Positions 49,071-59,483 of a DNA stretch of 64,000 nt are shown piece by piece. The number at the start of each line of letters is the position of its first letter. Position 1 is the first letter of the stretch. The DNA comes from Citrobacter sp. On2M. Its GTDB lineage: Bacteria; Pseudomonadota; Gammaproteobacteria; Enterobacterales; Enterobacteriaceae. The stretch lies in NCBI RefSeq assembly GCF_018035235.1, contig NZ_WPCV01000001.1:310001-374000 (forward strand). Reading direction: 5' to 3'. A model generated the notes under the pieces. It did no database searches and was not told where the DNA came from. It saw nothing but the letters and a program-made list of their open reading frames with translations. The position numbers and the translations under genes were made by a program.

Positions 49071-51623
49071 TCAGAACAGTTCGTGCGTCTCACCATTATC
49101 GATAATGGTCGTCCCCACCTCATGCACTGCCTGCTGCGTCGGCTGAGTGCCTTCAATGAAATACTCTGCGCGGCTGTTACCACCGCTTGCCAGTTGACCG
49201 GTGCTGCGATCGATATTGACCGTCACGATGCCCGGAGGCGGCGTCAGCGGCTGCTCAGGCACACCTTCCAGCACGGATTTCATGTAGGCATCCCATGCAG
49301 GCTGCGCACTCTTCGCGCCGCCTTCGTAACCGGAGATTTGGTCTTTGATCGCCCCGGAGGCCGTTGTGTGACCAAGGTTGCGGCGATGGTCGTCAAATCC
49401 GATCCAGACCGATGTCACCACCCCCGGCCCGTAGCCGGAGAACCACGCATCTTTAGAGCTGTTGGTGGTCCCGGTTTTCCCGCCGATATCATGGCGCTGT
49501 AGATCGCGACCTGCACGCCAACCGGTTCCCATCCAGCCTGGCTCACCAAAGATATTGGTGTTCAGCGCGCTTTTAATCAGGAAGGCCAGCGGCGTGTTGA
49601 TCACGTGAGGCGCATACTCCTGCGTTCCGCTTTGCGCGACCAGCGCCTGGTTAGCTTGCTCAAGCTGCGGCATTGGCACGGCGGCATTCTGCTGTTCCTG
49701 CGAGACGGCGACATCTTCTACGTTATTGTTTTCCAAAACGTTAGATTTCTGGGTGTCACCATAAATCACTGGAATATCACATTCCGGGCAGGCAATTTTT
49801 GGCTTCGCCTCGAAGATCACGCCGCCCATATCGCTTTCGATCTTGCTGATGAAATACGGATCGACCAGGAAGCCGCCGTTAGACATCACCGCGTAACCGC
49901 GCGCCACCTGTAACGGCGTGAACGAGGCAGAACCCAGCGCGAGCGACTCAGTGTGCACAATGTTCTGCGCCGGGAAGCCGAAACGTTGCAGATACTCTGC
50001 CGCGTAATCCACGCCCATTGCGCGCATGGCGCGTACCATCACCACGTTTTTCGACTGGCCCAGACCCTGACGTAAGCGGATAGGACCAGCATACTGCGGC
50101 GGTGAGTTCTTCGGCTGCCAGTCAGAACCGGCACCAGCATCCCAGCGGGAGATCGGCACGTCATTGAGCATGCTCGCCAGCGTCAGACCTTTATCCATCG
50201 CGGCGGTATACAGGAAAGGTTTGATGTTAGAACCTACCTGGCGTAACGCCTGGGTGGCACGGTTAAACTTGCTTTGGTTGAAGTCAAAACCACCAACCAG
50301 TGCCAGCACCGCGCCGTTTTGCGGATTGATGGAGACCAGTGCGGAGTTGACATCCGGCACTTGCGCCAGCCACCAGGCATTGCCAACCTGGCGTACCCAG
50401 ATTTGCTGCCCGGTTTGTACCACATCGGTCACTTTACGCGGCGTTGGGCCTTGCTGGGTATCCGAGCGGTAAGGACGCGCCCAACGCATGCCGTCCATCC
50501 GTAATGACACTGACGTACCATCCGCTAGCGCGGCAATGGCTTCCTGCGGATTGGCGCTGGTAACAACCGCCGGTAATAGCGGTCCATAAGTCGGCAACGC
50601 TTTCAGCGTATCGGTGATTTTTTTACTGTCCCAACTGCTTTCGCCCACTTTCCACAGCACGTTCGACGGGCCGCGGTAGCCGTGACGCATGTCATAATCC
50701 ATCACGTTGTTACGTACTGCCTGCTGAGCTGCCTGCTGTACTTTACGCGTAATGGTGGTGGTAATGCGATACCCGTCTTCATAGGCTTTCTCGCCATAAC
50801 GGTTATACATCTCCTGGCGCACCATCTCAGACAGATACGGTGCAGAGAAAGCGATTTCCGGCGCGTGATAGTTGGCGTCAATCGCTTCATTACGCGCCTG
50901 GTCGTACTGGGCCTGCGTGATGTAGTTTTCGCTCAACATGCGCGACAGCACGACGTTACGTCGCGCGGTTGCCCGGTCCATCGAATAGAGTGGGTTGAAG
51001 GTTGACGGCGCTTTTGGCAGACCGGCAATCACTGCAATTTCACTTAAGCTAAGCTGATCAACGGTCTTACCGAAATAGACCTGCGCGGCAGCACCCACGC
51101 CATAGGCGCGATACCCCAGGTAAATCTTGTTCAGATACAGCTCGAGGATCTCATCTTTACTCAGCAGTTGTTCAATGCGGATCGCCAGGAACACCTCTTT
51201 GATCTTACGCATCAGCGTACGTTCTGGGCTGAGGAAGAAGTTTCTCGCCAACTGTTGGGTAATGGTGCTCGCCCCTTGCGACGCGTGCCCAGAGAACAAC
51301 GCGACACTGGCCGCACGGAAGATCCCCACCGGGTCTACCCCATGGTGATCATAAAAACGGCTGTCTTCTGTGGCGATAAAGGCTTTAACCATTACTGACG
51401 GCATCTGATCCAGCGTGACCGGGATTCGACGTTTCTCGCCATATTGCGCGATCAGCTCGCCGTCAGCGCTGTAAACCTGCATCGGGATCTGTAAACGCAC
51501 GTCTTTGAGCGTCGCGACGTCAGGTAATTGCGGCTCAATATAGCGATAAAGGCCATAAATCGAGCCTGCTCCCAGCAGGATGCAACATACTGCAAGGATT
51601 AATAAATACTTTACGAACTTCAC
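49071..51623 (-). CDS. mrcA: Penicillin-binding protein 1a
   Basis: The 850-residue class A PBP polymerises and cross-links peptidoglycan. An N-terminal cytoplasmic/transmembrane anchor (about residues 3-25) precedes the GT51 glycosyltransferase domain with catalytic E86 in ATEDSRFYDHHG and STITQQLARN. The transpeptidase domain has its serine in GSNIKPFLY near residue 470 and KTGTT further on. The chosen start is GTG 51623, giving the known E. coli length; an ATG at 51647 would add eight residues. It diverges from hofM. Confidence 0.94.
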   Translation of the reverse strand: MKFVKYLLILAVCCILLGAGSIYGLYRYIEPQLPDVATLKDVRLQIPMQVYSADGELIAQYGEKRRIPVTLDQMPSVMVKAFIATEDSRFYDHHGVDPVGIFRAASVALFSGHASQGASTITQQLARNFFLSPERTLMRKIKEVFLAIRIEQLLSKDEILELYLNKIYLGYRAYGVGAAAQVYFGKTVDQLSLSEIAVIAGLPKAPSTFNPLYSMDRATARRNVVLSRMLSENYITQAQYDQARNEAIDANYHAPEIAFSAPYLSEMVRQEMYNRYGEKAYEDGYRITTTITRKVQQAAQQAVRNNVMDYDMRHGYRGPSNVLWKVGESSWDSKKITDTLKALPTYGPLLPAVVTSANPQEAIAALADGTSVSLRMDGMRWARPYRSDTQQGPTPRKVTDVVQTGQQIWVRQVGNAWWLAQVPDVNSALVSINPQNGAVLALVGGFDFNQSKFNRATQALRQVGSNIKPFLYTAAMDKGLTLASMLNDVPISRWDAGAGSDWQPKNSPPQYAGPIRLRQGLGQSKNVVMVRAMRAMGVDYAAEYLQRFGFPAQNIVHTESLALGSASFTPLQVARGYAVMSNGGFLVDPYFISKIESDMGGVIFEAKPKIACPECDIPVIYGDTQKSNVLENNNVEDVAVSQEQQNAAVPMPQLEQANQALVAQSGTQEYAPHVINTPLAFLIKSALNTNIFGEPGWMGTGWRAGRDLQRHDIGGKTGTTNSSKDAWFSGYGPGVVTSVWIGFDDHRRNLGHTTASGAIKDQISGYEGGAKSAQPAWDAYMKSVLEGVPEQPLTPPPGIVTVNIDRSTGQLASGGNSRAEYFIEGTQPTQQAVHEVGTTIIDNGETHELF

Positions 51624-51743
51624 TGGAGATTTCCCATTTAGTGGCATTTGGGCAGTTTATAAACAAACGCGCGGTAGTATAAAGGCAAGCCAGACGCATT
51701 GATATACCCGTTAAAGCAACGGGTGATACGGAGATCATCAGCA

Positions 51744-52523
51744 ATGGCTTTCAATATCTGGAAAATTGGTCTGCATATTCAGCAACATGAAGCGCTGGCA
51801 GTCGCCGCTGTTCGCGACGCATCCGGTTGGTTTCTACAACGCTGGTGGCGCATACCGCTGACGCCTCAGGTTATCGTCGATGGCCACATTCGCGAGCCTG
51901 AACAGCTTGTCGCTGCGCTACTGCCGTGGAGCCGTGAGCTTCCTCGCCGACACCATATTCATCTTTCCTTTCCCGCCAACAGGACTTTACAAAAAAAGTA
52001 CCCTCGTCCGGATATGACATTACGCGAGCCGGAGCAAACCGCATGGTTATCCGGTTCGATGGCGCGTGAACTGGATATGGCACCAGATGCGCTGCATTTC
52101 GATTATAGCGAAGACGCATTGAGCCCGGTGTTTAACGTCACTGCCGCGCAAAGCAAAGAGATTTCAACACTGCTGACGCTTATTCAAACGCTGAAAGTGC
52201 AGGTTACGGCGATTACCCCGGATGCCAGTGCGTTACAGCGATTTATTCCCTATTTGCCAGAACATCAACAGTGTTTGGTATGGCGTGATGACGCCCAGTG
52301 GCTGTGGGCTACCCATTCGGCATGGGGACGTAAATCAACGGGTGATATTGGCAGTATCGACGAGCTTGCCGCGACATTGTCTCTTCCCACGACAGCCATT
52401 GCGCTATGTGACCTCGACGGCTTCGATCCGTTAAGCGTGGTGTCCGTGCGCCAGCCGCCCATTCCCACGCAAAGCCATCGTTTCGCCATTGCTTTGGGAC
52501 TCGCTATGGGAGGCGTGTGCTAA
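51744..52523 (+). CDS. hofM: HofM, PilM-like DNA-utilisation protein
   Basis: The 259-residue protein is the first gene of hofMNOPQ, related to type IV pilus assembly genes pilMNOPQ and required in E. coli to use external DNA as a nutrient. It resembles PilM (actin-like fold) weakly but matches E. coli HofM in length and sequence (REPEQTAWLSGSMARELDM, LYWRDDAQWLWAT-like region). The frame is open upstream to 51699; MAFNIWKIGLHIQ is the conserved start. Its TAA overlaps the hofN ATG. Confidence 0.9.
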   Translation: MAFNIWKIGLHIQQHEALAVAAVRDASGWFLQRWWRIPLTPQVIVDGHIREPEQLVAALLPWSRELPRRHHIHLSFPANRTLQKKYPRPDMTLREPEQTAWLSGSMARELDMAPDALHFDYSEDALSPVFNVTAAQSKEISTLLTLIQTLKVQVTAITPDASALQRFIPYLPEHQQCLVWRDDAQWLWATHSAWGRKSTGDIGSIDELAATLSLPTTAIALCDLDGFDPLSVVSVRQPPIPTQSHRFAIALGLAMGGVC

Positions 52524-53062
52524 TGATAGCGACCATCAACCTCCTCCCCTGGCGCCAGACGCGACGACGCGCCTGCCTGCGTTTCTGGGGCGTTTTATTT
52601 AGCGCTTCGCTAGTGCTTAGCATTGGCGTGTTGTTGCGCTATTGCAGCGTTTTTTACGTAGAAACCCGGATTGAATTGTTGCTGGCTGATGCCGAAAAGA
52701 CGCGAGGCGAGGCCTTAATGGCGCTAAAGCCGCGCATGAAGCATCGCCAGCAACGATGGCTGCAGGTAAAAGAACGAAACAGGCAGCGTGAGCAGACCCG
52801 AAGCTGGCAGCTGGTTTTGCAAGGGCTAGCGGAATTACTGCCAGAGCAGGCGTGGTTTACAAAAATCACCTGGCAGCAGGAGACGCTGGAGCTGACGGGA
52901 AACACGCTGAATTTTGCGGCGCTAAAGACGCTGGAAGCGCAATTACGCCAGCCGTCGCGGTTTCAGTTGAACAGCCCAGGGGAAACGCAGCAGGATGCGC
53001 AGGGTCGCTGGCAATTCCACTATCGACTAACGCGGAGCGGTGCGCATGATAACGCTCTGTGA
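52523..53062 (+). CDS. hofN: HofN, PilN-like protein
   Basis: The 179-residue protein has a short cytoplasmic N-terminus with the PilN signature INLLPWR, a transmembrane segment (about residues 19-42) and a periplasmic coiled-coil/ferredoxin-like part (LLPEQAWFTKITWQQ). The ATG at 52523 overlaps the hofM stop and gives the E. coli length; an ATG two codons earlier is less likely. It is predicted to pair with HofO in the inner membrane. Confidence 0.88.
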   Translation: MIATINLLPWRQTRRRACLRFWGVLFSASLVLSIGVLLRYCSVFYVETRIELLLADAEKTRGEALMALKPRMKHRQQRWLQVKERNRQREQTRSWQLVLQGLAELLPEQAWFTKITWQQETLELTGNTLNFAALKTLEAQLRQPSRFQLNSPGETQQDAQGRWQFHYRLTRSGAHDNAL

Positions 53063-53501
53063 TAGCTGGTTAGCACAGTCGCCGCGCTTTCGGCTCATTT
53101 GCTGGTGTGGCTGGCTGCTGGGACTGCTTATCGCCGTCTTGCTCTGTCTTCATCCCGTCGCGCAGAAACGGGTGATGCATCAAGAGGCGCTCAACCAGCA
53201 ACGTGCGGCCATTCAGACACAATGGCGAAATCTATATTTGCTGGCGACATCATCAGAAGCTCCTGAAGAGCCGCTGATTCCGTTCTCTCCGCTGCTGTTT
53301 CAGACTCTGCACACACGTCTTCTCCACTGGCAGCCCTCCGCTCAGGGTGGAGAGATGACGCTCAAGCCAGCCTGGGATGCCATCCCGATGATGTTTGTCC
53401 AACTGGCGGAACAGGGAATGAACGTTAGCCAATTTTCTCTCAGCCAGGAAGGAGCTGAATTGCTGCTAACGCTACAACTGGAGCGCCTGAATGACGGTTA
53501 A
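53046..53501 (+). CDS. hofO: HofO, PilO-like protein
   Basis: The 151-residue product has one transmembrane segment near residues 15-38 and a periplasmic domain (AQGGEMTLKPAWDAIP). The start lies inside the hofN end: ATG 53046 is preferred, with GTG 53040 as an alternative. E. coli HofO is 146 residues. By analogy with PilO it forms an inner-membrane dimer with HofN. Confidence 0.84.
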   Translation: MITLCDSWLAQSPRFRLICWCGWLLGLLIAVLLCLHPVAQKRVMHQEALNQQRAAIQTQWRNLYLLATSSEAPEEPLIPFSPLLFQTLHTRLLHWQPSAQGGEMTLKPAWDAIPMMFVQLAEQGMNVSQFSLSQEGAELLLTLQLERLNDG

Positions 53502-53904
53502 ACGTTGGTTGTTGGCATGCGTAAGCGTACTGGTGCTCACCGGTATGCGTAATCCCTTCCTGCCGCCGGAAGACCACTGCCAAATTGCTGAACTGTCAGC
53601 ATGGCGTTTTCAGGGAATGGTGAGCCAGGACACACGACCCATCGGCATCGTGCAGGATAACCAACATAAATGGCGGCGGGTGGAGCGAAATGAGGTCCTA
53701 AAAAACGGTTGGAAGGTGGCACAGATAACAGCTCAGAGCATAACCCTCGACATAGGGAAAAACTGCGAGCCACCACAGTGGCAGTGGCAACGACAAGGAG
53801 CGGTAAATGAAGCGAAGGATGGCGTGGATAGTGATAATGGTAATGGTCGTGATTCCCAGCGTGCTGGCGGGGAAATCACAAAACGTGACGCTGGTGGTCG
53901 ATGA
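53491..53904 (+). CDS. hofP: HofP, PilP-like protein
   Basis: The 137-residue protein has an N-terminal hydrophobic segment (RWLLACVSVLVLTGM) and a RNPFLPPEDHC segment typical of PilP-like proteins, which link the inner-membrane complex to the secretin. The start overlaps the hofO end. The last 32 codons overlap hofQ by 98 bp in another frame, and the similar tail I recall for E. coli HofP (RRTGGKAAK...) implies the overlap is conserved. Confidence 0.84.
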   Translation: MTVKRWLLACVSVLVLTGMRNPFLPPEDHCQIAELSAWRFQGMVSQDTRPIGIVQDNQHKWRRVERNEVLKNGWKVAQITAQSITLDIGKNCEPPQWQWQRQGAVNEAKDGVDSDNGNGRDSQRAGGEITKRDAGGR

Positions 53905-55054
53905 AGTGCCGGTTGTGCAGGTATTGCAGGCATTAGCTGAACAAGAACAGAAAAACCTGGTGGTTTCACCGGATGTTAGCGGTGTGCTGTCACTGCATCT
54001 GACGAATGTGCCCTGGAAGCAGGCATTGCAAACGGTAGTGAAAAGCGCCGGGCTGGTATTACGCCAGGAGGGCAATATTCTGCATGTGCATTCTGTTCAA
54101 TGGCAGAGTGAAAATGCGGCCCGCCAGGAAAATGAGCAGGCACGGACTCAGGCCAGTTTACCACTGGAACATCGCAGCATCATTTTGCACTATGCCGATG
54201 CATCCGAGCTGGCCAAGGCCGGAGAAAAGCTGCTTAGCGCCAAAGGCAGCATGACGGTGGATAAACGAACCAACCGTTTACTGCTGCGTGATAATCGCGT
54301 TGCGCTTAACGCACTGGAAAAGTGGGTGGCGCAAATGGATCTGCCGGTTGCACAGGTTGAGCTGGCGGCGCATATCGTCACAATTAATGAAAAAAGTTTG
54401 CGTGAGCTGGGGGTTAAGTGGTCGCTGGCTGACGCACAGCAACCCGGTACGGTGGGTAATGTTACAACGCTTGCCAGCGATCTCTCTGTCGCCACCGCTA
54501 CAACCCGTGTAGGATTTAACATTGGCCGCATTAACGGTCGTTTACTCGAACTGGAGCTGTCTGCGCTGGAGCAAAAACAGCAGTTGGATATCATCGCCAG
54601 TCCACGTTTACTGGCTTCTCACCTGCAACCTGCCAGTATTAAGCAGGGTAGCGAAATCCCATATCAGGTCTCCAGCGGTGAAAGCGGCGCGACATCCGTC
54701 GAGTTTAAAGAAGCTGTATTGGGGATGGAGGTAACGCCTACCGTGTTGCAGAAAGGACGAATCAGGCTGAAACTGCATATCAGCCAGAATGTTCCCGGGC
54801 AGGTGTTACAACAGGCGGATGGCGAAGTTCTGGCTATAGATAAGCAGGAAATTGAAACGCAGGTCGAGGTAAAAAGCGGCGAAACGATTGCCCTGGGCGG
54901 GATTTTTTCACACAAAAATAAATCCGCTGCCGACAGCGTGCCGCTGTTAGGCGATATTCCCTGGCTTGGCTCTCTCTTTCGCCATGATGGAAAAGAAGAC
55001 GAACGGCGCGAATTAGTGGTGTTTATTACGCCCAGACTGGTTTTAACGGAATAA
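53807..55054 (+). CDS. hofQ: HofQ, outer-membrane secretin
   Basis: The 415-residue PilQ-type secretin is predicted to form the outer-membrane pore for DNA uptake. A signal peptide (KRRMAWIVIMVMVVIPSVLA) is followed by N-domains (VVQVLQALAEQEQKNLVVSPD) and a secretin core with VEFKEAVLGMEVTPTV and RRELVVFITPRLV. It lacks the long N-terminal AMIN part of full-size PilQ, as other enteric HofQ proteins do. It starts inside hofP. Confidence 0.92.
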   Translation: MKRRMAWIVIMVMVVIPSVLAGKSQNVTLVVDEVPVVQVLQALAEQEQKNLVVSPDVSGVLSLHLTNVPWKQALQTVVKSAGLVLRQEGNILHVHSVQWQSENAARQENEQARTQASLPLEHRSIILHYADASELAKAGEKLLSAKGSMTVDKRTNRLLLRDNRVALNALEKWVAQMDLPVAQVELAAHIVTINEKSLRELGVKWSLADAQQPGTVGNVTTLASDLSVATATTRVGFNIGRINGRLLELELSALEQKQQLDIIASPRLLASHLQPASIKQGSEIPYQVSSGESGATSVEFKEAVLGMEVTPTVLQKGRIRLKLHISQNVPGQVLQQADGEVLAIDKQEIETQVEVKSGETIALGGIFSHKNKSAADSVPLLGDIPWLGSLFRHDGKEDERRELVVFITPRLVLTE

Positions 55055-55458
55055 CTTATGCATGAAAAGCCGTTGTTTTTGCACTGAACACGTTTCAGGG
55101 ATTTGACGTGCGGGAGTATTTAGCATACAAGGAGTACCGATTTGAGCGTCGGTACTTTTCTTTACTTATGCGGCAATGAATACGCTTTGCCTTTCCGGTG
55201 GTGTGTCATAGGCTTATTTCGTGTCATTTGGCTGCGCGATACGTCGCCAGGTCTGATGTTTGCAGGGTAGCATGCCTGCCACGACCAGAAATGCGTAAGG
55301 TTTGGTGATTTATTCAGTTGCCAAACCCGCTTGAGTATTGAGATAATTTTCAGTCTGACTCTCGCAATATCTTATGAGGTTTCAGTTCATGTCCTGCTGC
55401 GCTGGGTGTCTGCGAAGCGGGTTTACCATTAACGAATAGTCTTAGTAGTACCGAAAAA
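55055..55458. other. hofQ-aroK intergenic region
   Basis: This 404-bp gap contains the hofQ terminator in its first third. The rest must hold the promoter of the aroKB-damX-dam superoperon, but I cannot pick a -35/-10 pair with confidence. No gene or REP is visible. Confidence 0.5.
55133..55161 (+). terminator. Terminator downstream of hofQ
   Basis: AGTACCGA (55133-55140) pairs with TCGGTACT (55149-55156) around an 8-nt loop, followed by TTTCTTT. It ends the hof operon before aroK. Confidence 0.75.
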
Positions 55459-55980
55459 ATGGCAGAGAAACGCAATATCTTTCTGGTTGGGCCTATGGGT
55501 GCCGGAAAAAGCACTATTGGGCGCCAGTTAGCTCAACAACTCAATATGGAATTTTACGATTCTGATCAAGAGATTGAGAAACGAACCGGAGCTGATGTGG
55601 GCTGGGTCTTCGATGTAGAAGGTGAAGACGGCTTCCGTGATCGCGAAGAAAAAGTCATCAACGAGTTGACGGAAAAACAGGGTATTGTGCTGGCAACTGG
55701 CGGTGGCTCTGTAAAATCACGTGAAACACGTAACCGTCTCTCCGCGCGTGGCGTCGTGGTCTATCTTGAAACGACAATTGAAAAACAACTTGCGCGTACT
55801 CAACGTGACAAGAAACGCCCGCTGCTGCAGGTAGAATCACCGCCTCGTGGAGTTCTGGAAGCGTTGGCTGACGAACGTAATCCTTTGTATGAAGAGATTG
55901 CTGACGTGACCATTCGCACCGACGATCAGAGCGCAAAAGTCGTAGCAAACCAGATTATTCATATGTTGGAAAGCAACTAA
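55459..55980 (+). CDS. aroK: Shikimate kinase I AroK
   Basis: The 173-residue kinase phosphorylates shikimate at the 3-OH in aromatic amino acid synthesis. The P-loop GPMGAGKST is at residues 11-19, the shikimate-binding DSDQEIE follows, and the lid contains RDKKRPLL. It heads the aroK-aroB-damX-dam-rpe-gph-trpS array, 57 bp before aroB. Confidence 0.97.
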   Translation: MAEKRNIFLVGPMGAGKSTIGRQLAQQLNMEFYDSDQEIEKRTGADVGWVFDVEGEDGFRDREEKVINELTEKQGIVLATGGGSVKSRETRNRLSARGVVVYLETTIEKQLARTQRDKKRPLLQVESPPRGVLEALADERNPLYEEIADVTIRTDDQSAKVVANQIIHMLESN

Positions 55981-56037
55981 TTCTGGCTGAATACACACTC
56001 GTCTGCGGGTACAAGTAACTAAGGTGGATGTCGCGTA

Positions 56038-57126
56038 ATGGAGAGGATCACAGTCACTCTCGGGGAACGTAGTTACCCTATCACCATCGCGGCTGGTTTG
56101 TTTAATGAGCCAGCTTCATTCTTACCGCTGAAATCGGGCGATCAGGTTATGTTGGTGACCAACGAAACCCTGGCTCCCCTTTATCTCGATAAGGTCCGCG
56201 GCGTACTTGAACAGGCGGGTGTTAACGTTGATAGCGTTATCCTCCCCGATGGCGAGCAGTATAAAAGCCTGACGGTTCTGGATACGGTTTTCACTGCGTT
56301 ACTGCAAAAACCACATGGTCGTGATACCACGTTAGTCGCACTTGGCGGCGGCGTGATTGGCGATCTGACCGGTTTTGCGGCAGCCAGCTATCAGCGCGGT
56401 GTTCGTTTTATTCAAGTCCCAACAACCCTGTTGTCGCAGGTCGACTCTTCCGTTGGCGGCAAAACCGCCGTAAACCATCCCCTCGGTAAAAACATGATTG
56501 GCGCGTTTTACCAACCGGCCTCTGTGGTGGTGGATCTCAATTGTCTGAAAACGCTTCCTGCGCGTGAGCTGGCATCGGGCCTGGCGGAAGTGATCAAATA
56601 CGGCATCATTCTTGACGGTAAGTTTTTCAGCTGGCTGGAAGACAATCTGGATGCGTTGTTGCGTCTGGACGGTCCGGCGATGGCGTACTGTATTCGTCGT
56701 TGTTGTGAGCTGAAAGCAGAAGTTGTCGCAGCAGACGAGCGCGAAATGGGCTTACGTGCTTTACTGAATCTGGGGCACACGTTTGGCCATGCGATCGAAG
56801 CTGAAATGGGTTATGGCAATTGGTTACATGGTGAAGCAGTTGCAGCAGGTATGGTAATGGCTGCCCGTACGTCTGAACGCCTGGGTCAGTTTACCTGTGC
56901 TGATACGCAGCGCATCATTACGCTGTTACAGCGAGCAGGCTTACCGGTTAATGGGCCGCGTGAAATGTCCACTGAGGCTTATCTGCCGCACATGCTACGA
57001 GATAAAAAAGTGTTAGCGGGAGAGATTCGTTTAGTGCTTCCGCAGGCTATAGGGAAGAGTGAAGTGCGCGGCGGAGTGTCGCACGAGGTGGTTCTTAACG
57101 CTATTGCTGATTGCCAGCTGGCGTAA
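56038..57126 (+). CDS. aroB: 3-dehydroquinate synthase AroB
   Basis: The 362-residue NAD- and metal-dependent enzyme makes 3-dehydroquinate from DAHP, the step upstream of AroK's pathway. Recognisable segments are [22 protein letters not shown] (NAD site), [17 protein letters not shown] and the metal-ligand region [12 protein letters not shown] with HGEAVA. It is followed by damX after 96 bp. Confidence 0.97.
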   Translation: MERITVTLGERSYPITIAAGLFNEPASFLPLKSGDQVMLVTNETLAPLYLDKVRGVLEQAGVNVDSVILPDGEQYKSLTVLDTVFTALLQKPHGRDTTLVALGGGVIGDLTGFAAASYQRGVRFIQVPTTLLSQVDSSVGGKTAVNHPLGKNMIGAFYQPASVVVDLNCLKTLPARELASGLAEVIKYGIILDGKFFSWLEDNLDALLRLDGPAMAYCIRRCCELKAEVVAADEREMGLRALLNLGHTFGHAIEAEMGYGNWLHGEAVAAGMVMAARTSERLGQFTCADTQRIITLLQRAGLPVNGPREMSTEAYLPHMLRDKKVLAGEIRLVLPQAIGKSEVRGGVSHEVVLNAIADCQLA

Positions 57127-57222
57127 CAACAAGAAAGGTCTGGCTTACGTTGCGAAACGTAGGTCTTTTAGCTTCAGGTTATGTGCAAAGTCGTAAGCAT
57201 TAACCTTTGAGTGGGGTGTTAA

Positions 57223-58512
57223 ATGGATGAATTCAAACCAGAAGACGAGCTGAAACCCGATCCCAGCGATCGTCGTACTGGTCGTTCTCGTCAATCGTCT
57301 GAACGCGATAATGAGCCGCAAATCAATTTTGATGATGTTGATCTGGATGCTGACGATCGCCGTCCTGCGCGCGCACGTAAAGAGCGTGAAGAAGAGCGGG
57401 ACATTGAAGAAGAGTATGAATCTGAAGACGATAACGTGGATGAAGAGCGTGTAGAACGCCGTCCGCGCAAGCGTAAGAAAGCCGCCAGTAAGCCTGCCTC
57501 ACGTCAGTATATGATGATGGGGGTCGGTGTTCTGGTGCTCCTGCTGCTGATTATCGGTATCGGTTCTGCGCTGAAAGCCCCCTCATCATCTTCTTCCAAT
57601 GATCAGACAGCATCTGGTGAGAAGAGCATCGACCTTTCTGGCAGCAATGCAACGGATCAGGCGAGTACGACTACGCCTGCAGCGGGCGCTGAGCAAACTG
57701 CGGGCAATACTCAGCAGGATGTTTCCCTGCCACCGATTTCCTCCACGCCGACTCAAGGTCAGACACCTGCGGCAACCGAAGGCCAACAGCGTGTTGAAGT
57801 GCAGGGCGATCTGAACAACGCTTTGACGCAACCGCAGGGTCAGGAGCAGGTTAATAATGTTGTAGTTAACTCTACGCTGCCGACCGAACCTGCGACCGTA
57901 GCTCCCGTTCGTAATGGTAATGCTGCGCGCCAGACTGCGAAAACGGAAACGACTGAACGTCCTGCTGCTACGCGCCAGGAACGTAAACAGGCTGTTATTG
58001 AGCCGAAGAGCAAGCCGCAAACCACGGTGAAAACAACGCCGGCAGAGCCGAAACCTGTTGTTCAGGCAAAACCAACCGCAACTGCACCGACGACCACAAC
58101 TAAAGCGCCAGTGGTAACCGCTACGCCGAAAGCAACCGCGGCGACGACGCCAGCCCAGACTGCAACGCCTGCGCCAACTGCGACGGCAACAACGTCAACA
58201 CCTGTTGCTGGCGGAGCGAAAAGTGCTGGAAATGTCGGTGCGTTAAAAGCTGCGCCGTCCAGCCATTACACGCTGCAGCTCAGCAGTTCTTCTAACTACG
58301 ACAACCTGAACGGTTGGGCGAAGAAAGAAAACCTGAAGAACTACGTGGTGTACCAGACGACGCGTAACGGTCAACCGTGGTATGTTCTGGTGACGGGCGT
58401 TTATGCCTCTAAAGAAGATGCGAAACGTGCAGTGTCTACGTTACCCGCCGATATTCAGGCGAAAAACCCGTGGGCAAAACCGCTGCACCAGGTTCAGGCC
58501 GATTTGAAGTAA
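57223..58512 (+). CDS. damX: DamX, SPOR-domain cell-division protein
   Basis: The 429-residue bitopic protein has a highly charged cytoplasmic N-terminus (about 90 residues), one transmembrane helix near residues 96-115, a long low-complexity periplasmic linker rich in Thr, Ala, Pro and Gln, and a C-terminal SPOR domain (about 345-425) that binds denuded septal peptidoglycan. It is recruited to the division septum in E. coli. The linker repeats ([18 protein letters not shown]) are prone to length change. Confidence 0.95.
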   Translation: MDEFKPEDELKPDPSDRRTGRSRQSSERDNEPQINFDDVDLDADDRRPARARKEREEERDIEEEYESEDDNVDEERVERRPRKRKKAASKPASRQYMMMGVGVLVLLLLIIGIGSALKAPSSSSSNDQTASGEKSIDLSGSNATDQASTTTPAAGAEQTAGNTQQDVSLPPISSTPTQGQTPAATEGQQRVEVQGDLNNALTQPQGQEQVNNVVVNSTLPTEPATVAPVRNGNAARQTAKTETTERPAATRQERKQAVIEPKSKPQTTVKTTPAEPKPVVQAKPTATAPTTTTKAPVVTATPKATAATTPAQTATPAPTATATTSTPVAGGAKSAGNVGALKAAPSSHYTLQLSSSSNYDNLNGWAKKENLKNYVVYQTTRNGQPWYVLVTGVYASKEDAKRAVSTLPADIQAKNPWAKPLHQVQADLK

Positions 58513-58629
58513 GATAGGATATGTTCTGCAATGGTTTGCTGTTTCGCCCAATTGCGGGACAAAGACTAAAGCGCAGGATGCTGTCGGAGCTTTCTCCACA
58601 GCCGGAGAAGGTGTAATTAGTTAGTCAGC

Positions 58630-59466
58630 ATGAAAAAAAATCGCGCTTTTTTGAAATGGGCAGGGGGGAAATATCCCCTGCTTGATGATATCAAACGGCA
58701 TTTACCTCAGGGTGAGTGCCTGATTGAACCCTTCGTGGGTGCCGGGTCGGTGTTTCTCAACACCGACTTTTCTCGTTATATTCTTGCCGATATCAACAGC
58801 GACCTCATCAGTCTCTATAACATCGTGAAGACGCGTACCGATGAGTATGTGCAGGCTTCACGCGAGCTGTTTATGCCTGAAACCAATCAGGCTGAGGTGT
58901 ACTATCGGTTCAGAGAAGAATTTAATGCCAGCCAGGATCCGTTCCGCCGTGCAGTGCTGTTCTTGTATCTGAACCGCTTTGGTTACAACGGATTATGCCG
59001 TTACAACCTGCGCGGCGAGTTTAACGTACCGTTTGGTCGTTATAAAAAACCTTACTTCCCGGAAGCCGAGTTGTACCATTTTGCTGAAAAAGCGCAGAAT
59101 GCGGAGTTCCATTGCCTCTCTTATGAAGAGTGTATGGATCGAGCAGACAGTAACTCTGTGGTCTATTGTGACCCGCCTTATGCACCACTTTCGGCGACGG
59201 CAAATTTCACCGCGTATCATACCAATAGCTTTAGCCCGAAAGAGCAGGCGCATCTGGCCCAGATGGCAGAAAAGCTGGTCAGTAAGCAGATCCCGGTGTT
59301 AATTTCGAATCATGACACGCCCGATACCCGTGAATGGTACAGCGCGGCGAAACATTTTCAGGTCAAAGTGCGGCGCAGCATTAGCAGCAATGGCGGCACG
59401 CGTAAAAAGGTGAATGAACTGCTGGCACTGTATAAACCAGGAGTTGTAACGCCTGCGAAGAAATAA
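58630..59466 (+). CDS. dam: DNA adenine methyltransferase Dam
   Basis: The 278-residue enzyme methylates adenine in GATC and guides mismatch repair, replication timing and gene control. SAM-binding KWAGGKYPL is at residues 9-17 and the FVGAGS motif at 35-40. The catalytic DPPY is at residues 181-184. The ribosome site upstream is weak, fitting the low Dam level needed in the cell. It follows damX by 117 bp and is 17 bp from rpe. Confidence 0.97.
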   Translation: MKKNRAFLKWAGGKYPLLDDIKRHLPQGECLIEPFVGAGSVFLNTDFSRYILADINSDLISLYNIVKTRTDEYVQASRELFMPETNQAEVYYRFREEFNASQDPFRRAVLFLYLNRFGYNGLCRYNLRGEFNVPFGRYKKPYFPEAELYHFAEKAQNAEFHCLSYEECMDRADSNSVVYCDPPYAPLSATANFTAYHTNSFSPKEQAHLAQMAEKLVSKQIPVLISNHDTPDTREWYSAAKHFQVKVRRSISSNGGTRKKVNELLALYKPGVVTPAKK

Positions 59467-59483
59467 TTCTCAAGGAGAAGCGG

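Noticed and set aside
51624-51647. The ATG eight codons upstream as start of mrcA
   Set aside because: The GTG at 51623 gives the known 850-residue length and begins with the conserved KFVKY anchor; the upstream ATG lacks a good ribosome site. It is not excluded.
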